A DNA stretch of 64,000 bases from Sipunculus nudus (lineage: Eukaryota; Annelida; Sipuncula; Golfingiida; Sipunculidae): contig CM049312.1 in assembly GCA_026874595.1 (NCBI GenBank), forward strand, positions 67,302,929 through 67,366,928. Direction: 5' to 3'. The notes under the pieces are model-generated. The model was not told the origin of the DNA, ran no database searches, and was given only the letters and a program-made list of their open reading frames with translations. Positions 37,773 through 49,465 of this stretch are shown here, piece by piece; position 1 is the first letter of the stretch; every line of letters begins with the position of its first letter. The translations under genes and the position numbers were made by a program.

Positions 37773-39399
37773 GCAAGTTTTGCTTAATTTTGTTGTTGTC
37801 AATTCTGAAAATAATTCTTCAATTCGCCTGTTCGTTCTTTCCTTGTCGGAAGCATTTCGTGTATGAAATATATAAAGGTGTTAATATGAGGACATGGCCC
37901 GCATCTAAATGCCGAAAACATGGATCCGTCTTGGCACAAAAGAGCAATTAGTTCTGAAATCCATTTGAAGAACTATTACTACTGAAACATTGAAGATAAT
38001 TTTAAATGGAAAATACATCATAGTTCCATTCCAGGGGAAGAGGCCAAATTAGATTATCAATTTTAACTCATTGGTTTTATTTCCTAATTATTTCCAATGT
38101 AACCATTGTGTTGTCCTTCATTCAACTCTACGAAAAATTACATTCGTTATATATAGAACACAAAAACATATATTTTCGAAAATATTTTTACACCAAATAG
38201 GTTTGACACAATATGTTTTTAATAAGACTGGGAGCATATGACCTTGGCACGTTAACAAAGCGCGAGTGTGTCCTCTGTGCATTGTTTTAAGGGAGAAAGT
38301 AGACCTCCTTGTTTTGACAAATCATTGAGCACAGAATAGTTACATATCATGACTTATTTTAAAATATGAAAATACGTATATGAAAATCAATATATTTATT
38401 AAGCATGAATAATAAATTATCATCAAGATGCCCTAAGTGGGATTTAAAAAAAAAGACGTTATGTTACCCTGAGGAGGAAGTGTCTTTTGTTGTGATGTAA
38501 ATATAAGGACCATCAGCATCCCAAATAATTTCAGTCCATAAACAAACATATATTTGCATATACATGTAAATGCATATATACTTTTTATGAATGTGATGAA
38601 GGGTTGCTAGACTATTTTTTTATATTCTTTCAAGCTATGTATTTCACTGTTTGTATATTTGCAAAGCAAGCATCATGCTTCTCATTGTTTGGCTTTTTGA
38701 AACATTAGGCCAAAATAAAAAAAAGGTATGGTTCTAAGGCACTTTTTTCCGAAATCAATGCGGGCGGGCAGTTTTTGTGTTTTTAATTTTTTGTATGATT
38801 CGATAAAAATGTCAAATGATAAGGGAAAAGCACGATGATAACAGATTTATTTTGCTACACAAGTAAAAGCACTACATAACAAAGGAAATTTTATGATTTT
38901 ATCTCCTTGAAAGAAATGTCCGAGCAGCTGCAGCTCAAAATTGGTAAGTTTCTAATGAAAATCAAAATAAAAATTTTTGATGTGGGGGTTTAAAATTGAT
39001 GCGGGCGGTGCCTGAGAACCATACCTTTTATTTTTTTTTGGCCTTATAGTTAATATTTTCCCTCTAGAAATCCTATACTCTTGAAGGTAAAAACATATTT
39101 GATTCTAACGCACTCTTATTCAGAAATCAATGAGAAACGATGCTTTTTTAAATGTTAAACCGCACGATCCCTTTAAATGTTACCATATAACAATATGGGT
39201 CTTTTTAGCATTACATGTTTTTTAGGCCTAAAGCATGCGTTAGGGGACATTTTTTTCCGTGCATTATCTTAGGTCTCTGTATATAGCCCTGGGGCCAATT
39301 TTCATATGTCTATCATAAGATCGAGGACGCCTAGGTCCTAACTAGGAATCGGATGCAAAACATGATACAAAAGTCTCGTTTGTCTTGTTACATCCTTTG
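37773..39399. other. Intron 1 (first part), nothing recognised
   Basis: Proposed intron of the lectin gene. AT-rich; no exon or element end recognised. Confidence 0.4.
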
Positions 39400-39600
39400 T
39401 TTTGTGCAAGCAGGCTGGTGATGTGTTTTATTAATTATAAGGTTTAGGTAAGAAAAACCTTGCGTATTCATGATTGACAGCCCGCGCCACATATCGGGTT
39501 CGGCTTGTTACATTTTATAGCTTTGGTATTGTTACATAAATGGTGGAGAAAAATGCAGGTCAAAGTTTTCATGCTTACTATGTGATCATTTGGGCTAAAA
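39400..39600 (+). repeat. Diverged second copy of the lectin-gene upstream region
   Basis: It shares ordered blocks with 37461-37635 (attaattataaggttt, tgattgacagcccgcgcc, gcttgttacattttat, catgcttact). No signal-peptide exon follows this copy. It may be the relic of a tandem duplication of the gene's 5' end or simply an interspersed repeat. Confidence 0.5.
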
Positions 39601-39959
39601 AGTGTGTGCTATTTAAAATGTAAGATTACGGTAAATAACCGAGCTTTAATCGATTTCTTTCAAAATTGCAAGATTTATTTAGTTAATATGTAAAAACTGT
39701 TTCGATGCAGTACGATGTCGTTCTCCTATTACATGTTTTTTTTAAATCGCAGATTGCAAGCTGCAGGAGTTTCACACTACAAAACAAGTTTTTTTTTTTA
39801 AATATTAAAATTTTTTTTTGGTCGGAAGTAACCGCCTCAATGTTTTTTTTTTAATGCTAGCTTAACTAAGTATATGTATATCTGCAGAATTACAATCCGG
39901 TTTCGGTCTAAGTGACAGGGCAGTATCACAAGCTTCCTCTCATTTTATGTCTTTGTGTG

Positions 39960-40200
39960 ACTACTGCACCTGCGGGCCCTGGGTGTGTAATTGTCCCGAA
40001 AGCTGGGTCATATTACCGAGTGATAGAGTAAATCACGGCCGATGGGCACGGCCTTCCAATTAAGCCTGCAGAGTGCTCACCCTGTGTCGGGCTCGACCGT
40101 GTAAAATCCAACCGTCAAAACTAAAATTCGAACTCGTGATCTCCCGGTGTTGAGTCCTGTGCCCTCTCCCTGAGCTAATGAAGCCGGTCAACAAAGCGAG
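39960..40200 (-). repeat. tRNA-derived SINE family 4, full-length copy
   Basis: On the minus strand, from about 40200: ccggcttcattagctcaggg with A box TAGCTCAGGGAGAGGGC (complement of 40161-40177), then B box GAGTTCGAATT (complement of 40124-40134), 43 bp apart as in tRNA genes. The body continues with gagcactctgcagg and ends with acacacccagggcccgcag. The same head, body and tail occur at 62010-62182. It lies in intron 1 of the lectin gene, antisense. Confidence 0.8.
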
Positions 40201-41653
40201 TTGAACTTAAGCAGGGGATAAAGCGCACAATCAAAAGTTGTAGTTGTACCTTGAAAGTTGCGCCAGCATAAGAGTGCTGCGTTGACTCCGTAGTAATTTT
40301 AAAATGGAAAGGTTTCCGCAGATATTGATCAATACAAAAAAGTAAGCTTCCACGTAAAATATTACTCCAGAATCAATATTTGGTTTAAGGATTGCTAAAA
40401 AAAAAATCGATCTTAACTATTAATGTGAAAATGCATTCATGAAGGGTTATATAGGGTTATAAAGCATGCATTAAGATGATGTGGCCAACCTGGTTCAATT
40501 GATTTCCAAAACATCAAGCATAGCACATAAAATCTCCCCCAAGATAACGCTTTGAAACGTAGGGCTTCAATGTCCGCGCATTCATGCTAATGGAAATAGA
40601 GTACGTTTACTAACTTCACTGGAAATAAACATAACATCCAGGTCCAACATGAATGCAAACACATAAATAAATTATTGTCATGCAACAAGATGAGTCCGTT
40701 GTATTCGCTCTGCTCTAAACCTCTGTGTCGTATACAAATGTTGACGCAAGTATTATTAATTCATTCGCCATAGCCTATGGAATCACTGCCTGTTAAGGTT
40801 TTTACAGTTTTTGTAGATGTTACTTTACAAAACAATTGTAAGTGGGATTATCAATAAGTGTCATGCTATCAGGGAAATATGGATACATACAGATGGACAT
40901 GCTGTCCTTGTTCTCCTTATTGCTCTGTTAACGAAAGAGTACACAGACAGGTACATGTAAAAACCTTTCAGAAATTTTAGCATAGCAAAACCTGAATCAA
41001 TAAGAAGATAAACTTATATTTGTCTCTCCATATTTCGCCATTGGAAACCTTTTGCTTAGGGCTTCTAGAAGGTTTGGAGCTCCTGCAAAGAAATAGTTTA
41101 TAGTATACTAGCGCTTGATATATTAATAAAAATATCCTTCTATGTGTTAACTGGTTTTACCCTTTTGATTTCTCTTAAATTTTCATTCTACACTATTTAT
41201 TAACTCCTATATGCTGGTACACTTAGTTTAGCTTACGTCAATTTTTTTTGTAAAATCTGGACCATAAACATTTTTTAAAAATGATTACGGGGTAAATACC
41301 GATCTCCTGCTTTAGCATAATTCATCTAAATTAATTTATTTACATATAAAAAAAAATATTACCAAATTTACATAAGAAATATCGCCTTTGGATCCTCCAG
41401 GAAACCGAATGTCAGGCTGTCGTCTTATTAACCTTGACTGGTCCGATTAAAAATACACTGAAACAAACGGGACAATTTAATTTTTAATATCAGTAGTTCA
41501 TTTTTTCGTCAGATTATCTTAAACAAGTCCGAAAAAATATTATGTCTGGAATACTGTTTCTATAGGGTTTGATAAGTTTTTTTTTTAATATTTTGATAAT
41601 TGGATTTATTATAATAGGAGTTGTATGTCTACACTCTTTTTATCCCTATACAG
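40201..41653. other. Intron 1 (last part), nothing recognised
   Basis: Proposed intron sequence ending in a pyrimidine-containing tract (ctctttttatccctatacag) before exon 2. Confidence 0.45.
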
Positions 41654-41944
41654 ATAAATGTACTGTGGCCTGTGAGCACAGCCCAGTAAGCCTGTCATGC
41701 CCAAGGAATGGCACTCTCCTCGTGAGGTCTGCTGTGTACGGACGGATGCGAATGGAGCTTTGTCCTGTTGATAGTCCGTTCGCGCTTCAGAACTGTTCAG
41801 AATCAAACGTCCTGGCATATTTCCAGCAGCTTTGTGACGGTAAGAGCAAATGCTCAACCATCGCATCAAACGGTAATTTTGGAGACCCGTGTATCGGAAT
41901 GATAAAATACCTGAAAGTTACCTACATCTGTGAACAAGCAAAAG
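41654..41944 (+). CDS. Secreted SUEL lectin gene, exon 2 (galactose/rhamnose-binding lectin domain)
   Basis: The 97-codon exon encodes one complete SUEL-type lectin domain (Pfam Gal_Lectin type), which in this family binds L-rhamnose or D-galactose outside the cell. Ordered motifs: VSLSCPRNGTL, SAVYGR (the YGR loop), ELCP, NCSESN, LCDGKSKCS, FGDPC and KYLKVTYICE. Eight Cys are present, the usual four disulfides. The usual acidic or Glu residue near the start is E in ACEHS. Boundaries: tatacag|ATAAATG (acceptor) and AAAAG|GTGAGT (strong donor). The exon is phase 1-1, typical of shuffled extracellular domains. A single domain is short for fish egg lectins (2-3 domains) but common in invertebrates. 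The reading frame upstream of 41654 (from 41569) is intron. Confidence 0.88.
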
Positions 41945-42339
41945 GTGAGTAGATACCGATATGGCAAGATGAACTTGCTTAAGTCGGTAAAGTCTGAAAT
42001 AGTCTCTTCAGGAATACACTAGTAATGAAGCGTACGCAACTGGATCCAAGTATATAAAAATCGAAATAAAAACGAAATTTGGTAAAGAAAATATATCAGA
42101 TCAGTGTGTTATTATATAAGGTTACGCATAGCTCCCGGAAAGTTTTGGTTATGGACTTAGCAGGTCAAATTTCCAAGTTAAACTTTGAGGTCTACAAACA
42201 TTGGGTATAAAACATAGGGTATACGTATGGATTCAAAGCCTGGCAGGCTTATAAAATGTGATTAAATGGTCACTATGCTTATAGCCTGCTATCATATAAA
42301 AAATAAAGCATTCCGTGTATTGTAGATCACATACGGAGC

Positions 42340-43080
42340 CAATCTGTAAATATACGTTTCCTCTGTATTTTAGTGATACCGCTTTTTCATTTGGTAAGTA
42401 GAGCTCTACCATGGAGCTAAAAATCAATAAGCTTATCCCATTGCAGCGAAAGCGCACGATCACGTGAGTCAATGCGTATTCAAAGGAAAAAAGTGCGTTC
42501 GTTGATGCTATCAGCTTTCCCTCGTTCAATGAGAAACCCCATTGTAACAAAGAGACGTTTAATGTTTCCCAGGCTTTCTTACCATTTTGGAATATATCAC
42601 CGTTAACTAGAAAATCATCCTGGTATGCTACTATTTTATTGAAGCCCCTACAATTCATCATACGCTTGATAGCTTGAGATATCCCATGAATATGAAAGGT
42701 GACGCTCAAACACCGAATGGAAGTTTAACATAAAATATAGTGATGTTATATAGACCAGCTGCTTTTTGTAAATACGGGTTTATCGGCACATTAAGATACG
42801 CGGACTTTAACGTATGTTAATTTTTGCGGGTAACGCTCTTGGTATAATCAGCAACACAGCAGTATCAACAGATTCGTAAGATTGTTTTTCACATATTGGC
42901 GCATAAGAATTCAAATTGTTTCTCCGGCGAGGTTATACAGTTGTGAATCAGACGAATACCACCGTTCGTTTTGGGAACACTTTCTAAAGGACTAATAATA
43001 GTTGGCTTTTCACTCGTGATTACAAAGATACCTAAATTGATCTCTCTGATAATGAGCTTTTCAACCTGATCTCTGACCTG
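42340..43080 (-). pseudogene. DIRS-type reverse transcriptase remnant, antisense in intron 2
   Basis: Minus-strand frames give, in order: KPTIISPLESVPKTNGGIRL (43030-42960 region), LKSAYLNVPINP, VKLPFGV (stop) ASPFIF, and in the next frame AIKRMMNCRGF and AYQDDFLVNGD. The order (SP…VPK.GG.RL, L.SAY..VPI.P, LPFG, then Y.DD) and the RMM..RGF lead into the catalytic site are typical of DIRS/tyrosine-recombinase retroelements. Catalytic residues are kept as YQDD, but at least two frame changes and stops break it. No recombinase or inverted terminal repeats were found here, so this is a fragment. Confidence 0.7.
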
Positions 43081-44719
43081 AATGTCTGTGTCAGACTTAT
43101 GACTCCTGAATTACGAGTTAACCACTTTAACATCCTTATCTATTTTGTAAAAGACCCCTGCTCAATTCCGGTCGAAAGAAAAAAAATTCTCAGCTCTATT
43201 TCCACAATTTTATATCATAGGTTGAGTTCACTGGCGTTATACCAGCCCTGGGTAAACACTACAAATCGCAACTAGATGGAGCTAATGCCATTCGAGCAGA
43301 TGAGCTGGAGGCTACGTGAGCCTTGTTGCATGAGCGTGCAGGCAACTTTAGGCACTGTACACATGCCTGTGTTAAGGAATATCCATACCAACATCTCCGT
43401 TCACTGTTATATAACCTACAGATTTACCCTTTACTCTCCTAAATGTATTTCTACTCCTGACACTGTGAAGCTGTGAATGCGGACTTCAGCACTTGATGCA
43501 CGTTAAACAAATGAGGTGCATCAGTACCCCACCTGAATTTATACCGTCCCTGTATATGCATATATTCTTTGTCGTGATGCAGTACTGAGACCCGCTCATA
43601 TTTCCTAAAAGCCCACAAACCTAAACTGTGAATGACAAATAGTATTTTGTCAATTGTTCGTTTAACCCTCCATTCACTGTCACCGATTTCATGTTTTTCG
43701 AAGCATCAATCTTTAATTGTTAGAGATTCTAGCTTTGGTTTTCACGTTTTGCCTCTCATGAACAACTGAGTGTCATTTCTGTTATTTAATAAATAATCTT
43801 AAAACAAAAGGTGGGAGGAATGCGTTGATTCGATAAATTTATAGTTTATTACAACTTAAAGTTACAAAAGCAGATTTTTAGGCAAATTAGAACGCATAGT
43901 AATAAGTACCGTATCTCGAATAATCTAAACGAACCATATACAAAGTACTCTGAGATATTTTGTCATTTTGAAAAGGCCTCATGAATTTCCAGATGGTAAC
44001 TTAGTTTTGGTGGGGTCAAGTCACACCTGAGCTAGGAGCAGCTGCAATTGCAGCTAGTCGGAGGAAACATGCGGTCTTGTCGAACTGACACTGAATATCT
44101 GGAATAAATCAGATGCGGTCACATTAGGAAAAGACTATCGCAAGGTCATCGCACGTCAATCAGTGACTGCCTACTGGTCGTGCGACCTGTTGCGACCAGT
44201 AATACTAAATTCAGCGTAAGATCATCCATGACAATCTTGTGACAATCTTACGACTGTCATGACAACCCCTTGAACGATCGGTGGTCGCCCAAGGATATTG
44301 TTGGTTGATACTGGAGAATTGTCAGGACTTCTCACGACCACACCTGTCCTAGTGAGGTTTATGTGCAGGATGAAAATCTTGCTTACGACCGATATGTCTT
44401 TTCGTTTGTCACCACCACAGATCACCAGTGACCTGTCGCACAGTCGTCCCTGACTTCCAACGATTACGGGTCCTAACAAGCCGTAACTGGTCCCCAGAGT
44501 GAAAGGGTCCTTAGTGCGACCAACTTTCGATTCGCAGGAGTTGGTTAAGACTAGAAACTGATGAAACTTTACTCCTGAAATGAAATACGCCAAGAATAAC
44601 ACCAACAATGCCACTTGCGACGGAGGTCACAGCTTTGTTAAATACAGATAATAGATTAGTAGTTCTAACTGCCCTGGTTCAGAAATGATCTCCATCAATA
44701 CAATATGAATTATATTGAT
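43081..44719. other. Intron 2 (middle), possible short repeats
   Basis: No gene supported. Between about 44130 and 44520 the words gtcgtgcgacc, gttgcgacc and gtgcgacc recur in both orientations, which may be a small unclassified repeat. The 130-codon minus frame at 44222-44614 has no recognisable domain. Confidence 0.35.
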
Positions 44720-46483
44720 TATATTGTACATTGTCTTTCCCTTTAATGTGTCTAATTTGAAGATTGTAATCCTGTAAAAACAAACTCCAGCTCAACAATC
44801 TTTGATTTTTACACTTTAACTTGTTCACGAACGTGAGGGGATTGTGATTACTGAAGGCAATGATAGGCTTGACTGATGAATTAACATAAACTTCAAAATG
44901 TTGCTATGCCAAAATCAAAACCAAACATTCTTTTTCAATAGTGGAGTAGTTTTCTGGTTTGCATTAAACTTTCTTGAAAAATAACAAATTGGATGATCTA
45001 TGCCATCACTGCCTTCTTGTAACAACACAGCACAAGCAGCAGTATCACTAGCATCTACAGCTAACTTAAAAGCTACAGAAAAGTCTGAAGCTACTAAAAC
45101 TGGTGAACTTTGCAGAATTGCTTTCAAATTCTGAAATGCATTTTCACACCGAACATTCCATACAAACTTTTGTTTCTTCTTTAACAACGTAGTCAAAGGT
45201 TCAGCTACAGCCGAAAAATTTGGACAAAAATTCCTGTAGTATCCAACCATACCAAGAAAACGCATGATTTGCTTTTTGTTTTCTGGTCTAGGAAATGCAG
45301 AAATAGCACTTATTTTAGCATCAACAGGTTTTACTTAACCCTGCCCTACAATATGACCCAAAAATGTTACATGTGCATGACAAAACTCAGATTTGACTTT
45401 TGTTGGTCAGACGTGCTTCGCTGAGTTTTTCGAAGAGGTCATCATTATATGCGTCGCAGCCCTGAATGTCCTTGACAACCATATGGACGTGGCTGGCGAG
45501 TTCTTCATGCCACACGGCATAACTTTATACTGGAACAGTTCTTGCGGCGTCACCAGTGCGGACACCTTTTTTGGCTCTTTATGCCAGCGGAACTTGCCAG
45601 AATCCTTTTAGCAAGTCAAACTTGGAAACGTATCTGGAGCTACCGACTCTATCAATACAATCAACGATCCTCGAAATCAGGAACGTGTCAGTCTTGGTGA
45701 CAGAGTTCAATTTTCGATAATCTGTGCACATACGGTAACTTCCATCAGGTTTGGGCATAAGAATACATGGTGAACTACAGTTACTTTTACTAGTTTCAAT
45801 AAAATTTATTGTCGAGTAAATATTGAATCTCATCTTGTAGATACTTTGCTTTTCTGGATTCAGTCTATAAGGATGCTGCTTGACTGCGCTTGCCTCGCCA
45901 ACATCGACGTCATGGAACAATATGTTTGTTCGCGTTGGAATGTCAATAAACAACTGTTCATAATTCTGCTTCAGGTTCTTGAGGTCTTGTTGTTGTGGTG
46001 CGGTAAGGTGGAACAGTTTGGCATCCAGGTTGTTAAGCACGTCTGAGTTTTTTAGTGGTACTTTTTCACACTGAATGTCTACATCACACTTACAATCAGT
46101 ATCTACTTGAACTGGGTCAGGGTTAGATTTTACACAATTAACAGCAGTAACATTATGTACAATATCTGATGTACTATTTCTGTCATAATATGGTTTCAAC
46201 ATGTTAACATGGTACAGTTGTTTTTTCTTTCGCCTATCTGGTGTTAACAGTATGTAATTTAAATCACTAACTTTCTTGTCAACAATGTAAGGACCAAAAT
46301 AACTAGCTTTCAGAGGTCTGCCAGGGATGGGTAGTAAGGCAAGGACCTTTTCACCAGGCTCAAACGTCCTACTTACAGTGTGCTTGTCATACTTTGTTTT
46401 CATTTAATTTTGTGCAGATTTTAGATTAGACTTTGCGGTCTCATAAGCATTGTGTAGTTTAGTGCGAAAGTATGAGACATACT
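44720..46483 (-). pseudogene. Ty3/gypsy retrotransposon fragment, integrase before RT (Gmr1-like order)
   Basis: On the minus strand the first part (46483-46190) is an integrase C-terminus: YFRTKLHNAYETAKSNLKSA, EKVLALLPIPG, FGPYIVDKKVSDLNY (the GPY/F module) and HVNMLKPYY. A linker of about 90 residues follows, then the RT: LFIDIPTRT, VKQHPYRLNP, CILMPKPDGSYRMCTDYRKL, FDLLKGFWQVPL, and, after frame changes, AYNDDLF (near 45445) in place of the usual Y(V/I)DD. Then come the thumb and RNase H: MRFLGMVGYYRNF, AVDASDTAACAVLLQ, CYFSRKF and finally KGKDNV near 44730. Multiple frameshifts and stops are present. Both ends are truncated: no gag, protease, integrase core or LTR is seen. It lies antisense in intron 2. 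Confidence 0.85.
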
Positions 46484-46528
46484 GCAATATTTTTATATAT
46501 AAAATATCTGTATTTTAATTATTTTCAG

Positions 46529-46752
46529 TTATTAGCAACAGATTTGAAGGTAACCGCTACTGTCGGGTTTCTAAGAACAAAGAAACCCTAAGGAACTATG
46601 GGGAGGTCATCAGGTGCGGCGCACAGTGTGCCAGAACACCCGGATGTCAGGGTTTCATGTCGACTCCAGTGCCATCTGGCGGGATCAGGTGTGAGTTATG
46701 GTTTGCTTGTGAGAAACCAGTATCGGCAGCCTATGCATTTCAGCCCTGTTGA
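46529..46752 (+). CDS. Secreted SUEL lectin gene, exon 3 (PAN/apple-like domain, terminal)
   Basis: A clean acceptor (attattttcag) precedes 46529. The phase-1 frame reads ISNRFEGNRYCRVSKN, then VIRCGAQCARTPGCQGF and IRCELWFACEKP, ending FQPC and TGA at 46750-46752. The C-x3-C-x5-C-x2-F then C-x-L spacing is that of PAN/apple domains, which mediate protein or carbohydrate contacts in secreted proteins. With exons 1 and 2 the product is about 192 residues: signal, SUEL, PAN-like. AATAAA lies at 47288. Alternatively a donor (CAG|GTGTGA near 46690) could skip this stop and lead to more exons. The acceptor is only 45 bp from the retroelement fragment. Confidence 0.6.
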
Positions 46753-47287
46753 ACAATCAAGCTGTGGGCTCATAAAAATAGGGGAAACGCTGACGTTTTC
46801 AACCTTGAACTTGTAACAAGGGTCTTATTTAACACAGCAGCTTTGGCTCGTTAACAGACAAACGAAACGAGGATATCGCACTGTTTGGTGGTTCCAAAAC
46901 ATTGGGTATATTGATGGCGCACCCGGTGCCAACAGGACAGAGCAAACCCTGTATGGAATTAAATGTTTGCACAGGGACTATGTAAGCTTTTGTAAGAGGA
47001 TTTTCCGTTTTGGTCCTATTCTATTTAAAGTTTGGCTAATTTACTCACACAAAAAAACCGTGTCACGCCGTGTTACGAACGCACAAAAACATATTTACAT
47101 GCGTATAGTGATTGTTAGGGACGCTTGAAATATTAATACGTCGATGATGTTGGATGTCATTTGGGCCCAAGCATCTTTTTTACACGTTCATCACCTTCAC
47201 ACATTATGAACCGTTGTTTAAGCGTCTTTGTGTTGTCTCTTATTAGCTTTTAGAGGATGTACCTGGATTGTAGATGTGTTATGTGAA

Positions 47288-47293
47288 AATAAA
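47288..47293 (+). terminator. Polyadenylation signal AATAAA
   Basis: Canonical hexamer 536 bp after the exon 3 stop. A frame at about 46810-46990 (containing TVWWFQNIGYIDGA) has no recognised domain and would lie in this 3' UTR. Confidence 0.35.
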
Positions 47294-49280
47294 ACTGGAA
47301 AATTACCCAACATGTTATGTTATGATTTCATACGAAAAGCATGAGAGTATGATAGCTGATGTTATATACCAACCGTTGAGATAATCACATCAGACTGGGC
47401 TGGATGTACAGTACTGATAGTTAGTTTGGTTTTAGCTTTTTATACGTTGATTCCGCTCGATAATTACATGAGATCACACCTTCTTTCATCGTGATCAAAG
47501 AGTCACATACTAAGTAAATGTTATACCGTGTAATCGTTTCACTAAAATGTAGAAAAATGGACAGTCATGACCCCTTTTGATAAACCACCGAGGAGATGTT
47601 AAAGGGTCCTATTCATATACAAAGTTTGTTCATTATACACGTTGTATAATGTTATCTCCTTAAAATATTATGATATCTGCCGACGTGTTGTGATAATATT
47701 GATCTACAAATCCTTTGTTGTAACAAACTTATCACAAAATTGGTGCATTAGTCTGACTGCACCGTAAACGATTAGTTTTATATAAGCGAACGGCTTTGCT
47801 TTTTTGCAGATTTCGATTAAGCACATATGTACCCATGTCCAGCTTATTTTATGTATATTTATAAGCAAGTGTCAGGTGTCATCTTTCACGTGTTGCAATC
47901 TTTAAGCACTGACGGTGTGATTATAGATAACCGTCTCGAGATAATTTACTTTATTTTAACAACTTCCGTGATCACACCAGGGAATGTTTATGACTATCTA
48001 CCTGCGTTTAGAAGCAATTAAAATTCGACCGTTAACTGTCTTCAAACGGTGCTTGAAGCCCAGCTATGGGCGAAGCCTTGATGCCTGTCGAGTGTTTGTT
48101 TATTGGCATCTGGTTGGCTACTTGTCACATCATACGCACGTGTTTTTCAGCGGACAACGAACCGCCATCTGGTGTCTAAATATATCATAAACGGTCAAAG
48201 CTGGCAGCGTGAAAATCAGTTGCTTCTTTAGAAGCGTAAGATTTCCGCTGCCTCGGGAGCGTACAACAAAGGGCTCGTGCCACATGATTGACACAGATTG
48301 GCAGTAAAATCAGAACGGGGCTGCTGCAAATGATTCTTAATGCTTATTTCATGTTCATTATTTAATTAAATATAGAAATATGCATATATAACTGAAATAA
48401 TCTTGGTCATCTGTAATCACGCTTCCCCATAGGCAGATCTGACTAATGACTTTTAGACAATCCCTTATCCCAATCCCTAGTATTACATACTAAATATAAA
48501 ACTTAAAATAGTGGCTCGAACCTGGTCATATTAGGTTACATTCTCAGTTGCACTTTTCTTATAACTCCCGGTTTCGTGTGACTGTTACAATGACGAGGTC
48601 ATTTGCGTCAAGCATGTCGGTATACAAACAGTCTCTTAGTAGGCTATGACTATGTTTAAAAATTTCACATGTTATTTAAAATGAATATATTTTTTTTATA
48701 ATTATATTGATTGGTAGATATGCTGTGTTTGTTATGAAAGTGTAAAGAATGTATGTTTGAGCTTTTTTTAAAAAAAAAAGCCAATGCGCAGGGACGAACA
48801 CTGCAGTATACACCATGCTGCACATGTGAACTATACCTACTCAACCAAATGCGCCATTCTGCCTCTGCTTTCTCTATAGTGGTTATAGTATTTTTTTATA
48901 AAAATGTACAAATCGCGAGTGCCCGAAATTACAGTACCGTATAAAAATTATTTTTGTTGGACATAAGCCTATTTGTCTGTGCCTCACAGTCATGTCACTC
49001 CTCCCAGTAAGCATTCGCGCCAACATGCGTCTTTTCACATAGCTCATTATTTGCAATATTTATAAATCGTTATTTGAATCAGAAGCCTTGTGACCAGGAT
49101 TGCCTAAGCCATGCTGTGGCTGCTATCTGTCATTTTGGCTTGGTGCCCTTAATTCACACCTCCCCCGAGTTTTATTGCCCCTGTGCTATCATACCTTCTA
49201 ATCAGGTAATAATTAAGCACCTTGTCTCGATACCCCTGCAGCTCTCAGGACAGCTGGGGTTGCTGTGTATGGCCCTGGCA
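47294..49280. other. Non-coding, nothing recognised
   Basis: No supported gene, RNA or element. Confidence 0.4.
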
Positions 49281-49281
49281 C

Positions 49282-49465
49282 TGGGGGGGGGGTGGGGGGG
49301 GGGAGCGAACTTGGCCAGGGGTCCAACCCAGAAGGGCTAATGACAAAGTCCAAAGCCGGGTAAGGGGGTTGGGGGTGGTTCAGACGGCAAAAATAGGCTG
49401 GAAACCCTGAAAAAAGTTGCGACGGCTGAAAGGGTGGAGACCGGGGGGGGGGGGGGGGGGCTGGA
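49282..49465. repeat. Cluster of long G tracts
   Basis: G10-tgggg-type runs at 49284-49302, a ggggg-t-gg patch near 49370, and a G18 run at 49442-49460. The strands could fold as G-quadruplexes. Pro- or Gly-rich open frames on both strands are composition by-products. Confidence 0.8.

Noticed and set aside
44222-44614. 130-codon minus-strand frame next to the gypsy fragment
   Set aside because: No recognised domain, not in line with the RNase H frame, and the region contains repeated tgcgacc words.
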